The notes: a model not told the origin generated them from the sequence alone. A DNA stretch of 64,000 bases from Flavobacterium sp. ENC (GCF_020991415.1 NZ_JAJMOY010000013.1:34433-98432), one strand, 5' to 3'. Positions 1 to 8,986 are shown, counted from the first letter of the stretch. Numbers and translations: made by a program.

Positions 1-376
1 AGTCCTTGTCGTTCCAATGAATAATCAAAGCATGTTTTTTGATTGAATCTCCTTCTTTTATTTTGCCGTCTACTTTTTGCTGTACCAAATCATTAAGTTC
101 GTTTTGGGCCAGAGTAACTTTTTCCTCAATAATTACGGCCCGGGCTTCAGCCAGTTCTTTTTTGCGTTTATCCGCTTGTTCCTGCGTAATTTTGCCTTCC
201 GATAACTGAATATTTACAGCTTCAATTTCTTCTTTTAATGCTTGCTTTTCTTCCTTGGTTACTTTTTCGATTTTAGCTGCAATTTGCTTTGCTCTTGACT
301 CAAAAGTTTCCTGCCCTAATACCTTACTAACAAATAAGAAAACCAGGATTACGAGATAAATAGTAAAATTTTTCAT
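1..376 (-). CDS. Secreted coiled-coil-like protein, C-terminus beyond window
   Basis: The frame is open from an ATG at 374-376 to the window edge, so only the first 125 or so residues are visible. An N-terminal signal peptide (about residues 1-22, ending VLGQ) is followed by a highly charged Lys/Glu-rich stretch of probable helix or coiled coil (about 25-110). It lies 61 bp downstream of the sigma/anti-sigma-like pair on the same strand and may be the third gene of that operon. I recognise no family and the function is unknown. The export signal and the charged helix are visible; operon membership is inferred. Confidence 0.75.
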   Translation of the reverse strand, partial: MKNFTIYLVILVFLFVSKVLGQETFESRAKQIAAKIEKVTKEEKQALKEEIEAVNIQLSEGKITQEQADKRKKELAEARAVIIEEKVTLAQNELNDLVQQKVDGKIKEGDSIKKHALIIHWNDKD

Positions 377-437
377 GATGATTTTTTAAAATTGATTGAT
401 GATTGATGATTTTTTTTAACTGTTGATTGTTTATTGT

Positions 438-1157
438 TTATTCCTGTTGATTTCGGTTTGCCAGCGCCACCTTTACTGTTTGATAGTTTTTGTTGACTTT
501 GGTTATTACTTTTTCCCTGAACGAAAGTTCCAGTTCGCCATCAACCTGATTTAATAAATCGCTGGCATTGATTTTAATTTTCGATCTGGGCTTCACCGAA
601 TTTTCCGCAACCACACTTTTTTCTGCCGTATTTAGCAACTGTTCTGCCGTTTCTTTTTTTGGTATTTCAGGCACAGTGATTGGATTGTTGCCCGATGTTG
701 ATTGTTGATTTTTTTGATTGATGATTGAAACCTCCGCTATTGGATTTGCTGTATTCTTAACTATATTAATTCCTTTTTGATTTGCAATTTTTTCTGGTGT
801 TTTTGAATTTTCCGCGTTCTGAAGAGGCTCTTTTTCTGAGACCGCAATTTCAATTTTGCCGGAATCCGTCGATTTAAGACCTGATTTTACAACGGAATCT
901 TTTTGACTGTTTTCCTCAATAACAATTTGATTGTTTGGAATCTCCATCTTTTTTTCCTGATTCAAAAAGAAAGTCCCTGCCAATAAAAGCCCTGCAATAC
1001 TGGCCGCGATATACAGCCATTTATTTTTCTTTTTTGGTTTCTTTTCTTCGGCAACACTCAGCATCGCGTCTAATCGGTCCCAGGCTTTTTCGCTCGGTTC
1101 AATCTTACGCTGATTTAGCTTTTCACGGAAATCCTTTTCAAAATTATTCGGTTCCAT
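438..1157 (-). CDS. Single-pass membrane protein, probable anti-sigma partner
   Basis: The 239-residue protein has a charged N-terminal cytoplasmic part (1-44), one transmembrane helix (about 47-65) and a long low-complexity periplasmic part rich in Asn, Lys, Glu and Ser. Its start overlaps the end of the upstream ECF sigma gene by 14 bp, so the two are translationally coupled. That layout is typical of Bacteroidota sigma/anti-sigma pairs, and this protein probably holds the sigma factor at the membrane. The sequence shows no canonical zinc anti-sigma motif (HxxxCxxC), so the role rests on topology and context. Confidence 0.7.
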   Translation of the reverse strand: MEPNNFEKDFREKLNQRKIEPSEKAWDRLDAMLSVAEEKKPKKKNKWLYIAASIAGLLLAGTFFLNQEKKMEIPNNQIVIEENSQKDSVVKSGLKSTDSGKIEIAVSEKEPLQNAENSKTPEKIANQKGINIVKNTANPIAEVSIINQKNQQSTSGNNPITVPEIPKKETAEQLLNTAEKSVVAENSVKPRSKIKINASDLLNQVDGELELSFREKVITKVNKNYQTVKVALANRNQQE

Positions 1158-1704
1158 TTTCTTGTTTTTTTAAAATATTAATTTGTGTTTGCAGCATTTT
1201 TCTGGCGTGCGATAATTGCGATTTCGATGTTCCTTCATTAATTCCTAACATCTTGGCAATTTCATTGTGTTTGTACCCTTCGATCGCATATAAATTGAAA
1301 ACCATTTTATAACCATCAGGCAAAGCGTCTATTAAAAACTGAATCTGATCTGTAGAAAACTGGCTGTCGATGGCATTAAAACTTTCTTCTGTATACATCT
1401 CATCTTCGGCAAATTTTACTTTCTTCTGAACTCTTAAATACGATATGCATTCGTTAACCATGATTCGGCGGATCCAGCCTTCAAAACTTCCTTTGTACTC
1501 AAATTTGTTCAAATTCGTAAACACTTTCATAAAAGCAGTTATCATTACATCTTCGGCCAGTTGAATGTCTTTTATATATTGTCTGCAGACACTGAGCATT
1601 TTTGGCGAAAACCGACTATAAATCTGCTGCTGTGCCTGTCGGTTATTCTCGACAGCCAACTTTATGATTTCGGTTTCTTCCTGATGTAAATGAATAATTT
1701 TCAT
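1144..1704 (-). CDS. ECF-type RNA polymerase sigma factor
   Basis: This 186-residue sigma-70 family protein has the usual ECF size. The sigma region 2 domain spans about residues 22-95, including the conserved FEGWIRRIMVNECISYLR segment. Region 4 (about 121-172) carries a helix-turn-helix around YKHNEIAKMLGINEGTSKSQ. It directs RNA polymerase to a small regulon, probably including its own operon. The downstream gene overlaps it and encodes the likely membrane-anchored inhibitor. The target promoters cannot be read from this window. Confidence 0.93.
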   Translation of the reverse strand: MKIIHLHQEETEIIKLAVENNRQAQQQIYSRFSPKMLSVCRQYIKDIQLAEDVMITAFMKVFTNLNKFEYKGSFEGWIRRIMVNECISYLRVQKKVKFAEDEMYTEESFNAIDSQFSTDQIQFLIDALPDGYKMVFNLYAIEGYKHNEIAKMLGINEGTSKSQLSHARKMLQTQINILKKQENGTE

Positions 1705-2047
1705 TTATAAGCTTTTCGTTTTTGGTTTAGTAATAGTCTTCTATTAGCATAGACGAGTGAAGTTGTAAAATGGTTGCATGAGGGTGAAAATATTTAAATT
1801 CCAACCCGGATGATTATGGGTAAAAATTCCAAATACCAACTCTAAAACATTCATATACAAATCAATAGCGGTATTGGTAAAATTTAAAAAATATTTAATT
1901 ATTTTATTCGAATACTACAACTCTCTGCCAAAGTTAACTGAAAGTTCGTCTTTGAGTTGCAAACCGTTTGCTAATTTGGTATTTTTGAATGTAATGCAAC
2001 TATGGAAATTAGAACTACAATCTCATAAAGAAACACTTCAGCATAAA

Positions 2048-2572
2048 ATGACAAATATTAACATCCGAAAAGTAACCCTAAACGATATTGACCAATTACA
2101 AAAAATCGGAAAACAGACGTTCTCTGAGACTTTTTCAGGAGATAATTCTGAGGAGGACATGAAAAAATATTTAGACGAACATTTTTCAATAGAGAAATTG
2201 ACAAATGAACTCCAAAACCCCGACTCCGAATTTTATTTCGCTGTGCTGGACAGTACCGTAATCGGATATTTAAAACTGAACTTTGGGGAATCCCAAACCG
2301 AATTGAAGGACAACAAAGCACTTGAAATCGAAAGAATTTATGTGCCGAAAGAATACCATGGACAAAGCGTAGGACAGATACTATATGAAAAAGCAATTCA
2401 GGTGGCCAGACATAAAGATGCAGATTATGTATGGTTAGGTGTTTGGGAAGAAAATCACAGGGCACTGAGTTTCTACAAGAAAAATGGCTTTGCTGAATTT
2501 GACAAACACATTTTCAGATTAGGAACTGATGAGCAGACGGACATCATGATGAAGCTGCAATTGAAAGCGTAA
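2048..2572 (+). CDS. GNAT N-acetyltransferase, PaiA-like
   Basis: The 174-residue protein resembles Bacillus PaiA, a spermidine/spermine N-acetyltransferase, along its whole length. Shared features are an acidic N-terminal segment with TFSETFSGDNSEEDMKKYL, the ALEIERIYV strand (91-99), the acetyl-CoA-binding loop (about 104-112) and WLGVWEENHRALSFYKKNGF (129-148). In the binding loop, the first Gly of the usual Q/RxxGxG/A motif appears to be Ser. I chose the ATG at 2048 because homology begins there; the frame stays open upstream to 1874 but encodes an unrelated stretch. The substrate, possibly a polyamine, is inferred from family resemblance only. Confidence 0.88.
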   Translation: MTNINIRKVTLNDIDQLQKIGKQTFSETFSGDNSEEDMKKYLDEHFSIEKLTNELQNPDSEFYFAVLDSTVIGYLKLNFGESQTELKDNKALEIERIYVPKEYHGQSVGQILYEKAIQVARHKDADYVWLGVWEENHRALSFYKKNGFAEFDKHIFRLGTDEQTDIMMKLQLKA

Positions 2573-2616
2573 GGAATTTTTAAGTAAAGAAATTAAGACT
2601 TAATGAAATTTTCGTC

Positions 2617-3594
2617 TTATTTCTTTCGCTCAATAACATAATTCACCATCAAAGTCAATGCGTCCTTGTATTCGGAATCTTCAAAATTTTGGAGTAACGA
2701 AAGTGCTTCCTGCTGGAATTCTACCATTTTATTTTCGGCGTAAGACAGGCCGTTATTATCTTTTACAAAAGCAATCACTTCTTTGACGCGTTTTTTGTCT
2801 TTGTTGTGGTTTTTAATGGAGTTGATCAGCCACTTTTTTTCTTTTGGTGTACAGGTATTTAAAACATGAATTAAAGGCAAAGTCATTTTTTGCTCTTTAA
2901 TATCAATACCGGTTGGTTTTCCGATGGCTTCTTCGCTATAATCGAATAAGTCATCTTTGATTTGAAAAGCCATTCCGATGAGTTCTCCAAACTTGCGCAT
3001 GTTCTCCACCTGAATATCGTCTTCAATTACCGATTTTGCGCCAAGGGCACAGCAAGCTGCAATAAGTGTAGCGGTTTTTTTCCGGATGATTTCGTAATAA
3101 ATATCTTCAGTAATATCAAGTCTTCTTGCTTTTTCGATTTGAAGCAGTTCTCCTTCGCTCATTTCGCGGACTGCGACAGAGATAATTCGAAGCAAATCAA
3201 AATCACCATTATCGATAGAAAGCAAAAGTCCTTTTGAAAGCAGGTAATCTCCCACCAAAACCGCAATTTTGTTTTTCCAGAGCGCATTGATCGAGAAAAA
3301 TCCACGGCGGCGGTTACTGTCATCCACAACATCATCGTGTACCAGAGTTGCCGTATGAATCAACTCAATTACGGATGCTCCGCGATAGGTTCTTTCGTTT
3401 ACCACACCTCCCGAAACCATTTTTGAAGTTAGAAAAACAAACATCGGGCGCATTTGTTTCCCTTTCCTGTTTACAATATAATAAGTAATTCGGTTGAGCA
3501 ATGCGACCTTCGAAGTCATCGATTCATGGAACTTTTTTTCGAAAAGTTCCATCTCGTCAAAGATGGGCTGTTTTATTTGAGAAGTAATATTCAT
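2617..3594 (-). CDS. Polyprenyl (isoprenoid) diphosphate synthase
   Basis: This trans-prenyltransferase condenses isopentenyl diphosphate onto an allylic diphosphate, probably to make the side chain of menaquinone. Both Asp-rich metal-binding motifs are present: DDVVD at 87-91 and KDDLFD at 213-218. GKQMRPM (45-51) provides the diphosphate-binding Lys and Arg. The length of 325 residues fits the octaprenyl/heptaprenyl synthase (IspB/HepT) group. Chain length cannot be assigned confidently by eye. It stands alone on the minus strand, with a bare intergenic stretch before rlmN. Confidence 0.93.
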   Translation of the reverse strand: MNITSQIKQPIFDEMELFEKKFHESMTSKVALLNRITYYIVNRKGKQMRPMFVFLTSKMVSGGVVNERTYRGASVIELIHTATLVHDDVVDDSNRRRGFFSINALWKNKIAVLVGDYLLSKGLLLSIDNGDFDLLRIISVAVREMSEGELLQIEKARRLDITEDIYYEIIRKKTATLIAACCALGAKSVIEDDIQVENMRKFGELIGMAFQIKDDLFDYSEEAIGKPTGIDIKEQKMTLPLIHVLNTCTPKEKKWLINSIKNHNKDKKRVKEVIAFVKDNNGLSYAENKMVEFQQEALSLLQNFEDSEYKDALTLMVNYVIERKK

Positions 3595-3746
3595 TTCGAT
3601 CCCAAATATACTATTTTAAATAAAAAAAAACGTTATGTATTAAGGTTAGTATCGCAATTTTTTAGCCATTAATTAAAAAAACATACCAGAAAACACTGCG
3701 GTCTGATTCGGATTCTTACTTAAAAAGAAAACCTTTTTTGCCCAAA

Positions 3747-3788
3747 AAAAGCATTAAAAACAAGATTGTACTTGTCTTTAATGCTTTT
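3747..3788 (-). terminator. Intrinsic terminator downstream of rlmN
   Basis: An 18-bp inverted repeat with one mismatch (AAAAGCATTAAA..CAAG) has a 6-nt loop. Read on the minus strand it is followed by a run of T. It sits 24 bp past the rlmN stop. Confidence 0.8.
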
Positions 3789-3811
3789 TGATTTTTTATT
3801 CCAATAAAATA

Positions 3812-4855
3812 TTAGCCTTCTTTATTAGCCAATTGTCCGCAGGCAGCATCAATGTCTTTTCCGCGGCTTCTGCGTACTTTACAAACGACTCCGATATTTT
3901 CCAGCGCTTTTATGTACGCCATGATAGATTCTTCAGAAGCTTGTTGGAACTCGCCGTCATCAATTGGATTGTATTCAATTAAATTGACTTTACAGGGCAC
4001 ATATTTACAAAATTTAACCAGGGCATCAATTGAGGCCTTATCGTCGTTAATTCCTTTCCAGACCACATACTCGTAAGAGATTTTGGTTTTGGTTTTTCTG
4101 TACCAGTATTCCAATGCTTCCCGCAAATCTGCCAAAGGAAAGTTTTTACTGAAAGGCATGATTCGCGCACGAATCTCATCTATCGCAGAGTGCAGGGACA
4201 CTGCCAATTTGAATTTCACATCGTCATCGGCCATTTTTTTAATCATCTTCGGAATTCCGGAAGTTGACACCATTATACGTTTTGGCGACATTCCCAGACC
4301 TTCCGGTGAGGTAATCATATCAATCGCTTTGATTACGTTGTTATAATTCATCAAAGGTTCGCCCATTCCCATAAAAACAATATTGGAAAGCGGATGATTG
4401 TAATACAAACGGCTTTCTTTGTCTATGGCCAGCACCTGATCGTAGATTTCTCCCGGCTCCAGGTTTCGCATTCTTTTTAATCTTGCCGTTGCACAGAAAT
4501 TACAATCCAGACTGCAACCCACCTGGCTTGAAACACAGGCTGTTGTTCTGGTTTCGGTAGGAATCAAAACAGATTCAACCACCAGGCCATCATGTAACCG
4601 AACGGCATTTTTTACAGTTCCGTCACTGCTTCGCTGCATGGTATCTACCTTAATATGGTTGATTACAAAATTATTTTCCAGCATGGCCCTGGTAGGTTTC
4701 GCTACATTGGTCATATCTTCAAAACTGTGTGCTCCTTTACTCCATAACCATTCATAGACCTGGTTGCCACGGAAAGCTTTGTCGTTGTTGGCGACAAAAA
4801 AATCCCGTAACTGATCTTTTGATAAGGCTCGTATGTCTTTTTTCTCGATTTGCAT
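3812..4855 (-). CDS. rlmN: Dual-specificity 23S rRNA A2503 / tRNA A37 C2-methyltransferase
   Basis: This radical-SAM enzyme methylates C2 of A2503 in 23S rRNA and A37 in some tRNAs. The 4Fe-4S motif CxxxCxxC is at Cys114, Cys118 and Cys121 (VGCSLDCNFCATA). GEPLMNYNNV, SPKRIMVSTSG and a conserved Cys near the C-terminus (DIDAACGQL) complete the family pattern. The latter supplies the methyl-carrying cysteine. The length of 347 residues is typical. A -7 box lies only 4 nt before the ATG, suggesting a leaderless mRNA. Confidence 0.97.
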   Translation of the reverse strand: MQIEKKDIRALSKDQLRDFFVANNDKAFRGNQVYEWLWSKGAHSFEDMTNVAKPTRAMLENNFVINHIKVDTMQRSSDGTVKNAVRLHDGLVVESVLIPTETRTTACVSSQVGCSLDCNFCATARLKRMRNLEPGEIYDQVLAIDKESRLYYNHPLSNIVFMGMGEPLMNYNNVIKAIDMITSPEGLGMSPKRIMVSTSGIPKMIKKMADDDVKFKLAVSLHSAIDEIRARIMPFSKNFPLADLREALEYWYRKTKTKISYEYVVWKGINDDKASIDALVKFCKYVPCKVNLIEYNPIDDGEFQQASEESIMAYIKALENIGVVCKVRRSRGKDIDAACGQLANKEG

Positions 4856-4859
4856 GGTG

Positions 4860-4867
4860 CAAAGTTA
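4860..4867 (-). promoter_or_regulatory. -7 box of the rlmN promoter
   Basis: TAACTTTG on the minus strand matches the Bacteroidota consensus TAnnTTTG. It ends 4 nt before the ATG, so transcription should start at or next to the start codon. No clear -33 TTG is seen. Confidence 0.55.
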
Positions 4868-5156
4868 ATCACTTTTGTTATTTTTTCCTGATTTTTATAA
4901 CCATTCTTACTTAAAACTAAAATCGCCAAAACAATTACAGCTATAGCAACCAGCACTTTAGCAATTAAGACATCTTTTTCAGAAAGAAATATTTCTCAAA
5001 AAAGAACTCTCCATCCTATTATTATAAGGCTTTAATAAAATCCCAACCATGATTTTTATCAGCTCTCTTCCTATTCAATCGCAATACATTTGACACAACA
5101 AAGAAGCTGTTTCTATCATCTCAAAACAAGCTGAATTAACTAAATACCACAGACAG
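4868..5156. other. Intergenic region with YceI promoter
   Basis: No gene is seen between the divergent rlmN and yceI-like genes. TACATTTG at 5085-5092 matches the -7 consensus on the plus strand, about 65 bp before the downstream ATG, and is the best candidate promoter. The rest is AT-rich with no clear structure. Confidence 0.45.
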
Positions 5157-5750
5157 ATGAAAACGATCAAATCAATTTTATGGGCAATAGTAATCACATT
5201 GTCATTACAGCTACACGCACAAAGAAGATATAGTGTAGCAAAAGCAACTTTTGAAGTCGCAGGAACATCCAACATACACGATTGGACAATGCGATCTACA
5301 GAAGGAACCGGCAGCGCCATTTTAACGATTAAGGATTCTAAACTGACAGATATCAAGAATTTGACGATTACTTTATCAGCAGAAAGCATCAAAAGCAGTA
5401 AAACAAGTATGGATGATGTAGCTTATGAGTCTTTAGATACCAAAACACATAAAAATATCAGGTATGCTTTAAAATCTGCCGAAAAACTTAATGAAACCAC
5501 CTGGATGCTTATCGGAACTTATACTATAGCCGGTGTTAGCAAAGATTACAAAACCCAGATACGAATAATAACCAATGATAATGGAGCGCTTACCTTACAA
5601 GGCTCTAACCGGATGACTTTTGCTGATTTTGAAATGACGCCTCCAACAGCGGCTCTGGGAGTGGTGAAGGCAGGCAAAGAATTAACCATTTTGTTCAATA
5701 TTACTCTAACTGATTATGCCAAAAACGAAAATGTTTTAGTAATCAAATAA
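5157..5750 (+). CDS. Secreted YceI-family protein
   Basis: This YceI-family lipocalin-like protein starts with a signal peptide (about 1-22, ending LHAQ), so it acts in the periplasm. The family pattern shows in FEVAGTSNIHDWTM, the KSSKTSMDDVAYESLDTKTHK region, and the late TFADFEMTPPTAALGVVKAG block, where YceI proteins have a conserved substitution-rich loop. YceI proteins bind long isoprenoid or amphipathic lipids; the ligand here is unknown. A second, cytoplasmic YceI protein lies at 53567-54100. The gene appears monocistronic. Confidence 0.85.
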   Translation: MKTIKSILWAIVITLSLQLHAQRRYSVAKATFEVAGTSNIHDWTMRSTEGTGSAILTIKDSKLTDIKNLTITLSAESIKSSKTSMDDVAYESLDTKTHKNIRYALKSAEKLNETTWMLIGTYTIAGVSKDYKTQIRIITNDNGALTLQGSNRMTFADFEMTPPTAALGVVKAGKELTILFNITLTDYAKNENVLVIK

Positions 5751-5957
5751 CGATAGATGCAGCTGCTTTTTAATAATTAAATTTATTTTCGAAAAAATTA
5801 AGTTTAGGTTCTGAAAAAACAAAATTCTGGCACGGGAATTGTCTTGCTGTTAAAAGAAAAATAACATTACGAAGAGCGCCTAATTTTAAAATTTGTACTT
5901 TTATTTTTTCAGCTTTATAACCTTTATATATTATCAACTTTAAAAATTTAATTAATC

Positions 5958-6323
5958 ATGAAAAAACAAATTTTAAGCTTAGCTCTTATTGCTTTATTGG
6001 GATTCACTGCACAATCTTGCGGTGACAAAAAAGAAACGAAACCTGAAGAAGAATTAACTCTTGGAAACAAAGTAGATACATTGACAAATGATATCGAAGA
6101 AGTAAAAGACAGCGCTGTAGTTAAAGCCGAAAATGCAGCCGCTAAAGCTAAAGAAGCTTCAGAAAATGCCGTACAGGACGCAAAAGATGCTACTAAAAAA
6201 GCAGCTGAAGATGTAAAAGATGCTACCAAAAAAGGAGCAGATAAAGTAGAAGCCGCGGCCAAAGCAGCCAAAGACGGAACTGTAAAGACAGCCAAAGATG
6301 TAAATGAAGCTTTGAAAAAATAA
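5958..6323 (+). CDS. Small Ala/Lys-rich helical lipoprotein
   Basis: The 121-residue protein has a lipoprotein signal peptide with Cys21 (TAQSC) followed by GDKKE. The rest is almost entirely Ala, Lys, Glu and Asp in loose 11-residue-like repeats (KDATKKAAEDVKDATKKGAD). This pattern is predicted to form a long amphipathic helix and resembles LEA-like or YtxH-like stress proteins in composition. It may shield or tether in the periplasm, but no function is shown. It is followed by a strong terminator, so it is transcribed alone. Confidence 0.8.
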   Translation: MKKQILSLALIALLGFTAQSCGDKKETKPEEELTLGNKVDTLTNDIEEVKDSAVVKAENAAAKAKEASENAVQDAKDATKKAAEDVKDATKKGADKVEAAAKAAKDGTVKTAKDVNEALKK

Positions 6324-6347
6324 TTTTTTTTTAGAATTCAAAACAGA

Positions 6348-6376
6348 AACCATTCGTAATAACGAATGGTTTTTTT
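6348..6376 (+). terminator. Terminator of the Ala/Lys-rich lipoprotein gene
   Basis: A perfect 10-bp stem (AACCATTCGT) with a 4-nt loop is followed by seven T. Confidence 0.88.
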
Positions 6377-6404
6377 ATGCCCAAAAGTTACCCGATATTT
6401 TTTG

Positions 6405-6412
6405 TATTTTTG
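6405..6412 (+). promoter_or_regulatory. -7 box for the O-methyltransferase gene
   Basis: TATTTTTG fits TAnnTTTG and lies 25 bp before the ATG at 6438. It falls inside the longer open frame that begins at 6366, which supports the downstream start. Confidence 0.55.
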
Positions 6413-6437
6413 TGTTTTAAATTTAGAAGATCATCAC

Positions 6438-7079
6438 ATGCATTTTATATCGCAGGAATTAGAAGACTACATCGAACAGCATTCTGAAAACGAACCGGAA
6501 TTACTGGCAAAATTAAACAAGGAGACCTATCAGAAAATCCTTTTACCCAGGATGCTGAGCGGGCATTTTCAGGGTCGTGTGTTAAGCATGTTATCTAAAT
6601 TGATTCGCCCTGTGAACATTCTTGAAATTGGAACATATACCGGTTATGCCGCTTTATGCCTTTGTGAAGGAATGCAGGAAAATGGACAACTGCACACCAT
6701 TGACATCAAGGAAGAATTAGTGGACTTTCAGCGTAAATATTTTGATGCATCTGCATGGGGAAATCAAATTTTTCAGCATTTGGGGGAAGCTGTCGATATC
6801 ATTCCGACGCTGGATTTGAAATTTGATTTGGTTTTCATTGATGCCGACAAAGAAAACTACCTCAACTATTGGGAACTAATTGTTCCGAAAATGAATAAGG
6901 GCGGAATTATTCTCTCTGATAATGTTTTATGGAGCGGTAAAATCCTGGAACCGGTACATCCGAATGATGTGAGTACAAAAGTACTTTTAGAATATAATTT
7001 ACTTTTGAAAAATGACCCCAGAGTTGAAACGGTTTTATTGCCTATCCGTGATGGTTTGACGGTGAGCAGGGTTTTATAA
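6438..7079 (+). CDS. Class I SAM-dependent O-methyltransferase
   Basis: The 213-residue protein belongs to the caffeoyl-CoA/catechol O-methyltransferase-like family. SAM motif I is ILEIGTYTGYAALCL. The metal and substrate segment is FIDADKENYLNYWE, followed by KGGIILSDNVLWSGKI. The ATG at 6438 is preferred over 6366 because homology starts at MHFISQELEDYIEQ and a -7 box sits between them. The physiological substrate is not known; bacterial members methylate diverse catechols. It is a single gene with its own promoter. Confidence 0.9.
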   Translation: MHFISQELEDYIEQHSENEPELLAKLNKETYQKILLPRMLSGHFQGRVLSMLSKLIRPVNILEIGTYTGYAALCLCEGMQENGQLHTIDIKEELVDFQRKYFDASAWGNQIFQHLGEAVDIIPTLDLKFDLVFIDADKENYLNYWELIVPKMNKGGIILSDNVLWSGKILEPVHPNDVSTKVLLEYNLLLKNDPRVETVLLPIRDGLTVSRVL

Positions 7080-7173
7080 CATTGAGTTGTGTCATTTCCC
7101 TTTCCCAAAATGACAAATCTTGCGCTAAACTTCCTTTCCGTAAACTAAATCAGGAGTCAGTAAAAAAACAAAA

Positions 7174-7890
7174 ATGAATTACAGCATAGAAATAAATACC
7201 AAAGGTTTTACAATTATAGATCATGTTTTTACAGAAAGTGAAATTGAAAACCTCATTTCACTAATTGAAAATGCTACCGAAAACAAAACTGAAAACACAA
7301 CTTTTAGAAAATCTCAGGATTTATTTGCGATCAGGCAGTTTCATAAAGAAATACCCGATACTTTAGATTTTATTTTTAATCAAAACTTAAAAAACATTAT
7401 CGAAAACACTTTTGGAAAAGGATATTTTATAACCAAATCAATCTATTTCGACAAACCTGAAAAATCAAATTGGTTTGTTGCCTATCATCAGGATTTGACT
7501 ATTTCTGTCAATAAAAAAATTGAAATCGAAAATTTCGAAAACTGGACTGTAAAACAAAATCAGTTTGCTGTTCAGCCTCCTACTGCAATTCTTGAACAAA
7601 ATTTTACAATAAGAATTCATTTGGATACAACCACAAAAGAAAATGGTGCTTTAAAGGTTATCAATAATTCACATTCTAAAGGAATTTTCAGAGTTGAAAA
7701 TCTTGAGATTCAAAATGAAACAATTTGTGAAGTTGACAAAGGCGGCATTATGATTATGAAGCCTTTACTTTTTCATGCTTCTAATAAAACAACCAATAAC
7801 GAAAGAAGACGTGTCATTCATATTGAATTCAGTAATCAGCAACTGCCAAACGGATTAGATTGGAGTGAGAAAGATTTTATTCGAAATTAA
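7174..7890 (+). CDS. Phytanoyl-CoA dioxygenase (PhyH) family protein
   Basis: This 238-residue Fe(II)/2-oxoglutarate oxygenase has the metal-binding HxD motif in YHQDLTI and the distal His in LLFHASNKTT. The downstream Arg-rich segment NERRRVIHIEF should bind 2-oxoglutarate. IRIHLDTTTKENGALKVI is the usual second-core strand pair. The substrate is unknown. Flavobacteria carry several such stand-alone genes. No partner gene is apparent, and the codon pattern is strongly AT-rich. Confidence 0.85.
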   Translation: MNYSIEINTKGFTIIDHVFTESEIENLISLIENATENKTENTTFRKSQDLFAIRQFHKEIPDTLDFIFNQNLKNIIENTFGKGYFITKSIYFDKPEKSNWFVAYHQDLTISVNKKIEIENFENWTVKQNQFAVQPPTAILEQNFTIRIHLDTTTKENGALKVINNSHSKGIFRVENLEIQNETICEVDKGGIMIMKPLLFHASNKTTNNERRRVIHIEFSNQQLPNGLDWSEKDFIRN

Positions 7891-7952
7891 TTATTCTTAA
7901 GATAATGATACAGTAAGACTTGTAGTTGTCCCGCTTTTGTCCTGAAGCTAAC

Positions 7953-8537
7953 TTAGACGCTTTTTTCCAGAATACTATCGGGAAAATATTGAGGTTTTAG
8001 TTTTCGATATACCAGATAAATCAAAGACCCAAAAAGTACTCCAAAGAAATATCCCGTAAGTATATCTCCCGGATAATGCAATCCCAGATAAATACGGCTG
8101 TAAGCAAAAATTAACGGCCACAGGAACAGGAATCCCAAATATTTAAAATGGCGTTTTAAAACTAAGTATAAAAAAGTCGCAACAGCCATTGTATTGGCAG
8201 CATGACCGGAGAAAAAACTAAAGGATGTTCTAACCTGAACGATTCGGATAAAGGATTTGATTTCAGGATTGTTGCAGGGACGCAAACGCTCAAAAGTATG
8301 TTTAAACAAATTAGTTGTCTGATCTGTAAAAGCAATTAAAATGGCTATAAAAAGCAATACATACAAGGTTTGTTTTCCTCCTATTTTTTTATAAATAAGA
8401 AAAAACAGGAATAAAAAAAAGGGCGTCCAATACAATTGATTGGTAATGATCAGCCATAATTTATCGTAATTTTCAGAACCTAAACCATTAAGATAAACAA
8501 AGAGACGCGTATCTAATTCTTGTATTTTTTCGAGCAT
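7953..8537 (-). CDS. PAP2-family membrane phosphatase
   Basis: All three phosphatase motifs are visible: KHTFERLRP (79-87), FFSGH (108-112) and SRIYLGLHYPGD (147-158). Several transmembrane helices surround them. Family members dephosphorylate lipid phosphates such as undecaprenyl diphosphate or phosphatidic acid at the periplasmic face. The ATG overlaps the tatA stop by 1 nt (TAATG), so the two genes are translationally coupled. The exact lipid substrate is not readable from the sequence. Confidence 0.92.
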   Translation of the reverse strand: MLEKIQELDTRLFVYLNGLGSENYDKLWLIITNQLYWTPFFLFLFFLIYKKIGGKQTLYVLLFIAILIAFTDQTTNLFKHTFERLRPCNNPEIKSFIRIVQVRTSFSFFSGHAANTMAVATFLYLVLKRHFKYLGFLFLWPLIFAYSRIYLGLHYPGDILTGYFFGVLFGSLIYLVYRKLKPQYFPDSILEKSV

Positions 8538-8896
8538 TATAGTTGGCGTTTTACTGGTCCTGAGATAGAATCAATATCTTCTTTTACTTTATTTATTTCT
8601 GTAGTGGTATCGCCCAACAGATTGCCGGACAAACTTGTAGTATCACTTAATAAGTTCGTTTTTGCATCATTAATCTGTGCATTGATATTTCCGGTGATAT
8701 CTGTCAAAGATTTAGCATCCAGCCCATTTGCCTCTGCTCCTTTTTGAATTTCACTTTTAATGTCGTTTGTAGCATGTTTAAGTTGCGCCATCGCTTTACC
8801 CATTGTACGTGCAATTTCCGGCACTTTGTCTGAACCAAAAAGCATTAGTACTATAAACAGTATAAAAACTAGTTCTCCTCCTCCTATACCAAACAT
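8537..8896 (-). CDS. tatA: Twin-arginine translocase subunit TatA/TatE
   Basis: The 119-residue protein has the TatA plan: a short N-terminal transmembrane helix (GGGELVFILFIVLMLFGSDK), an FG hinge, an amphipathic helix (VPEIARTMGKAMAQLK) and a charged tail. It forms the pore-like part of the Tat exporter of folded proteins. I place the start at the ATG at 8896 rather than 8920, because the upstream ATG overlaps the -7 box and the family begins MFGIGGGEL. No tatC is nearby. It is cotranscribed with the PAP2 gene. Confidence 0.93.
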   Translation of the reverse strand: MFGIGGGELVFILFIVLMLFGSDKVPEIARTMGKAMAQLKHATNDIKSEIQKGAEANGLDAKSLTDITGNINAQINDAKTNLLSDTTSLSGNLLGDTTTEINKVKEDIDSISGPVKRQL

Positions 8897-8917
8897 ATCT
8901 TTTATTTTTGTGTGCCA

Positions 8918-8925
8918 CAAAGATA
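8918..8925 (-). promoter_or_regulatory. -7 box of the tatA promoter
   Basis: TATCTTTG on the minus strand matches TAnnTTTG and lies 21 nt upstream of the ATG at 8896. It excludes the ATG at 8920 as the true start. Confidence 0.65.
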
Positions 8926-8986
8926 TTAAATTTTGCAGCTGAGAGTTTTAAAATTTACTTAAAAGTACACCAAAGTCCTATTTATT

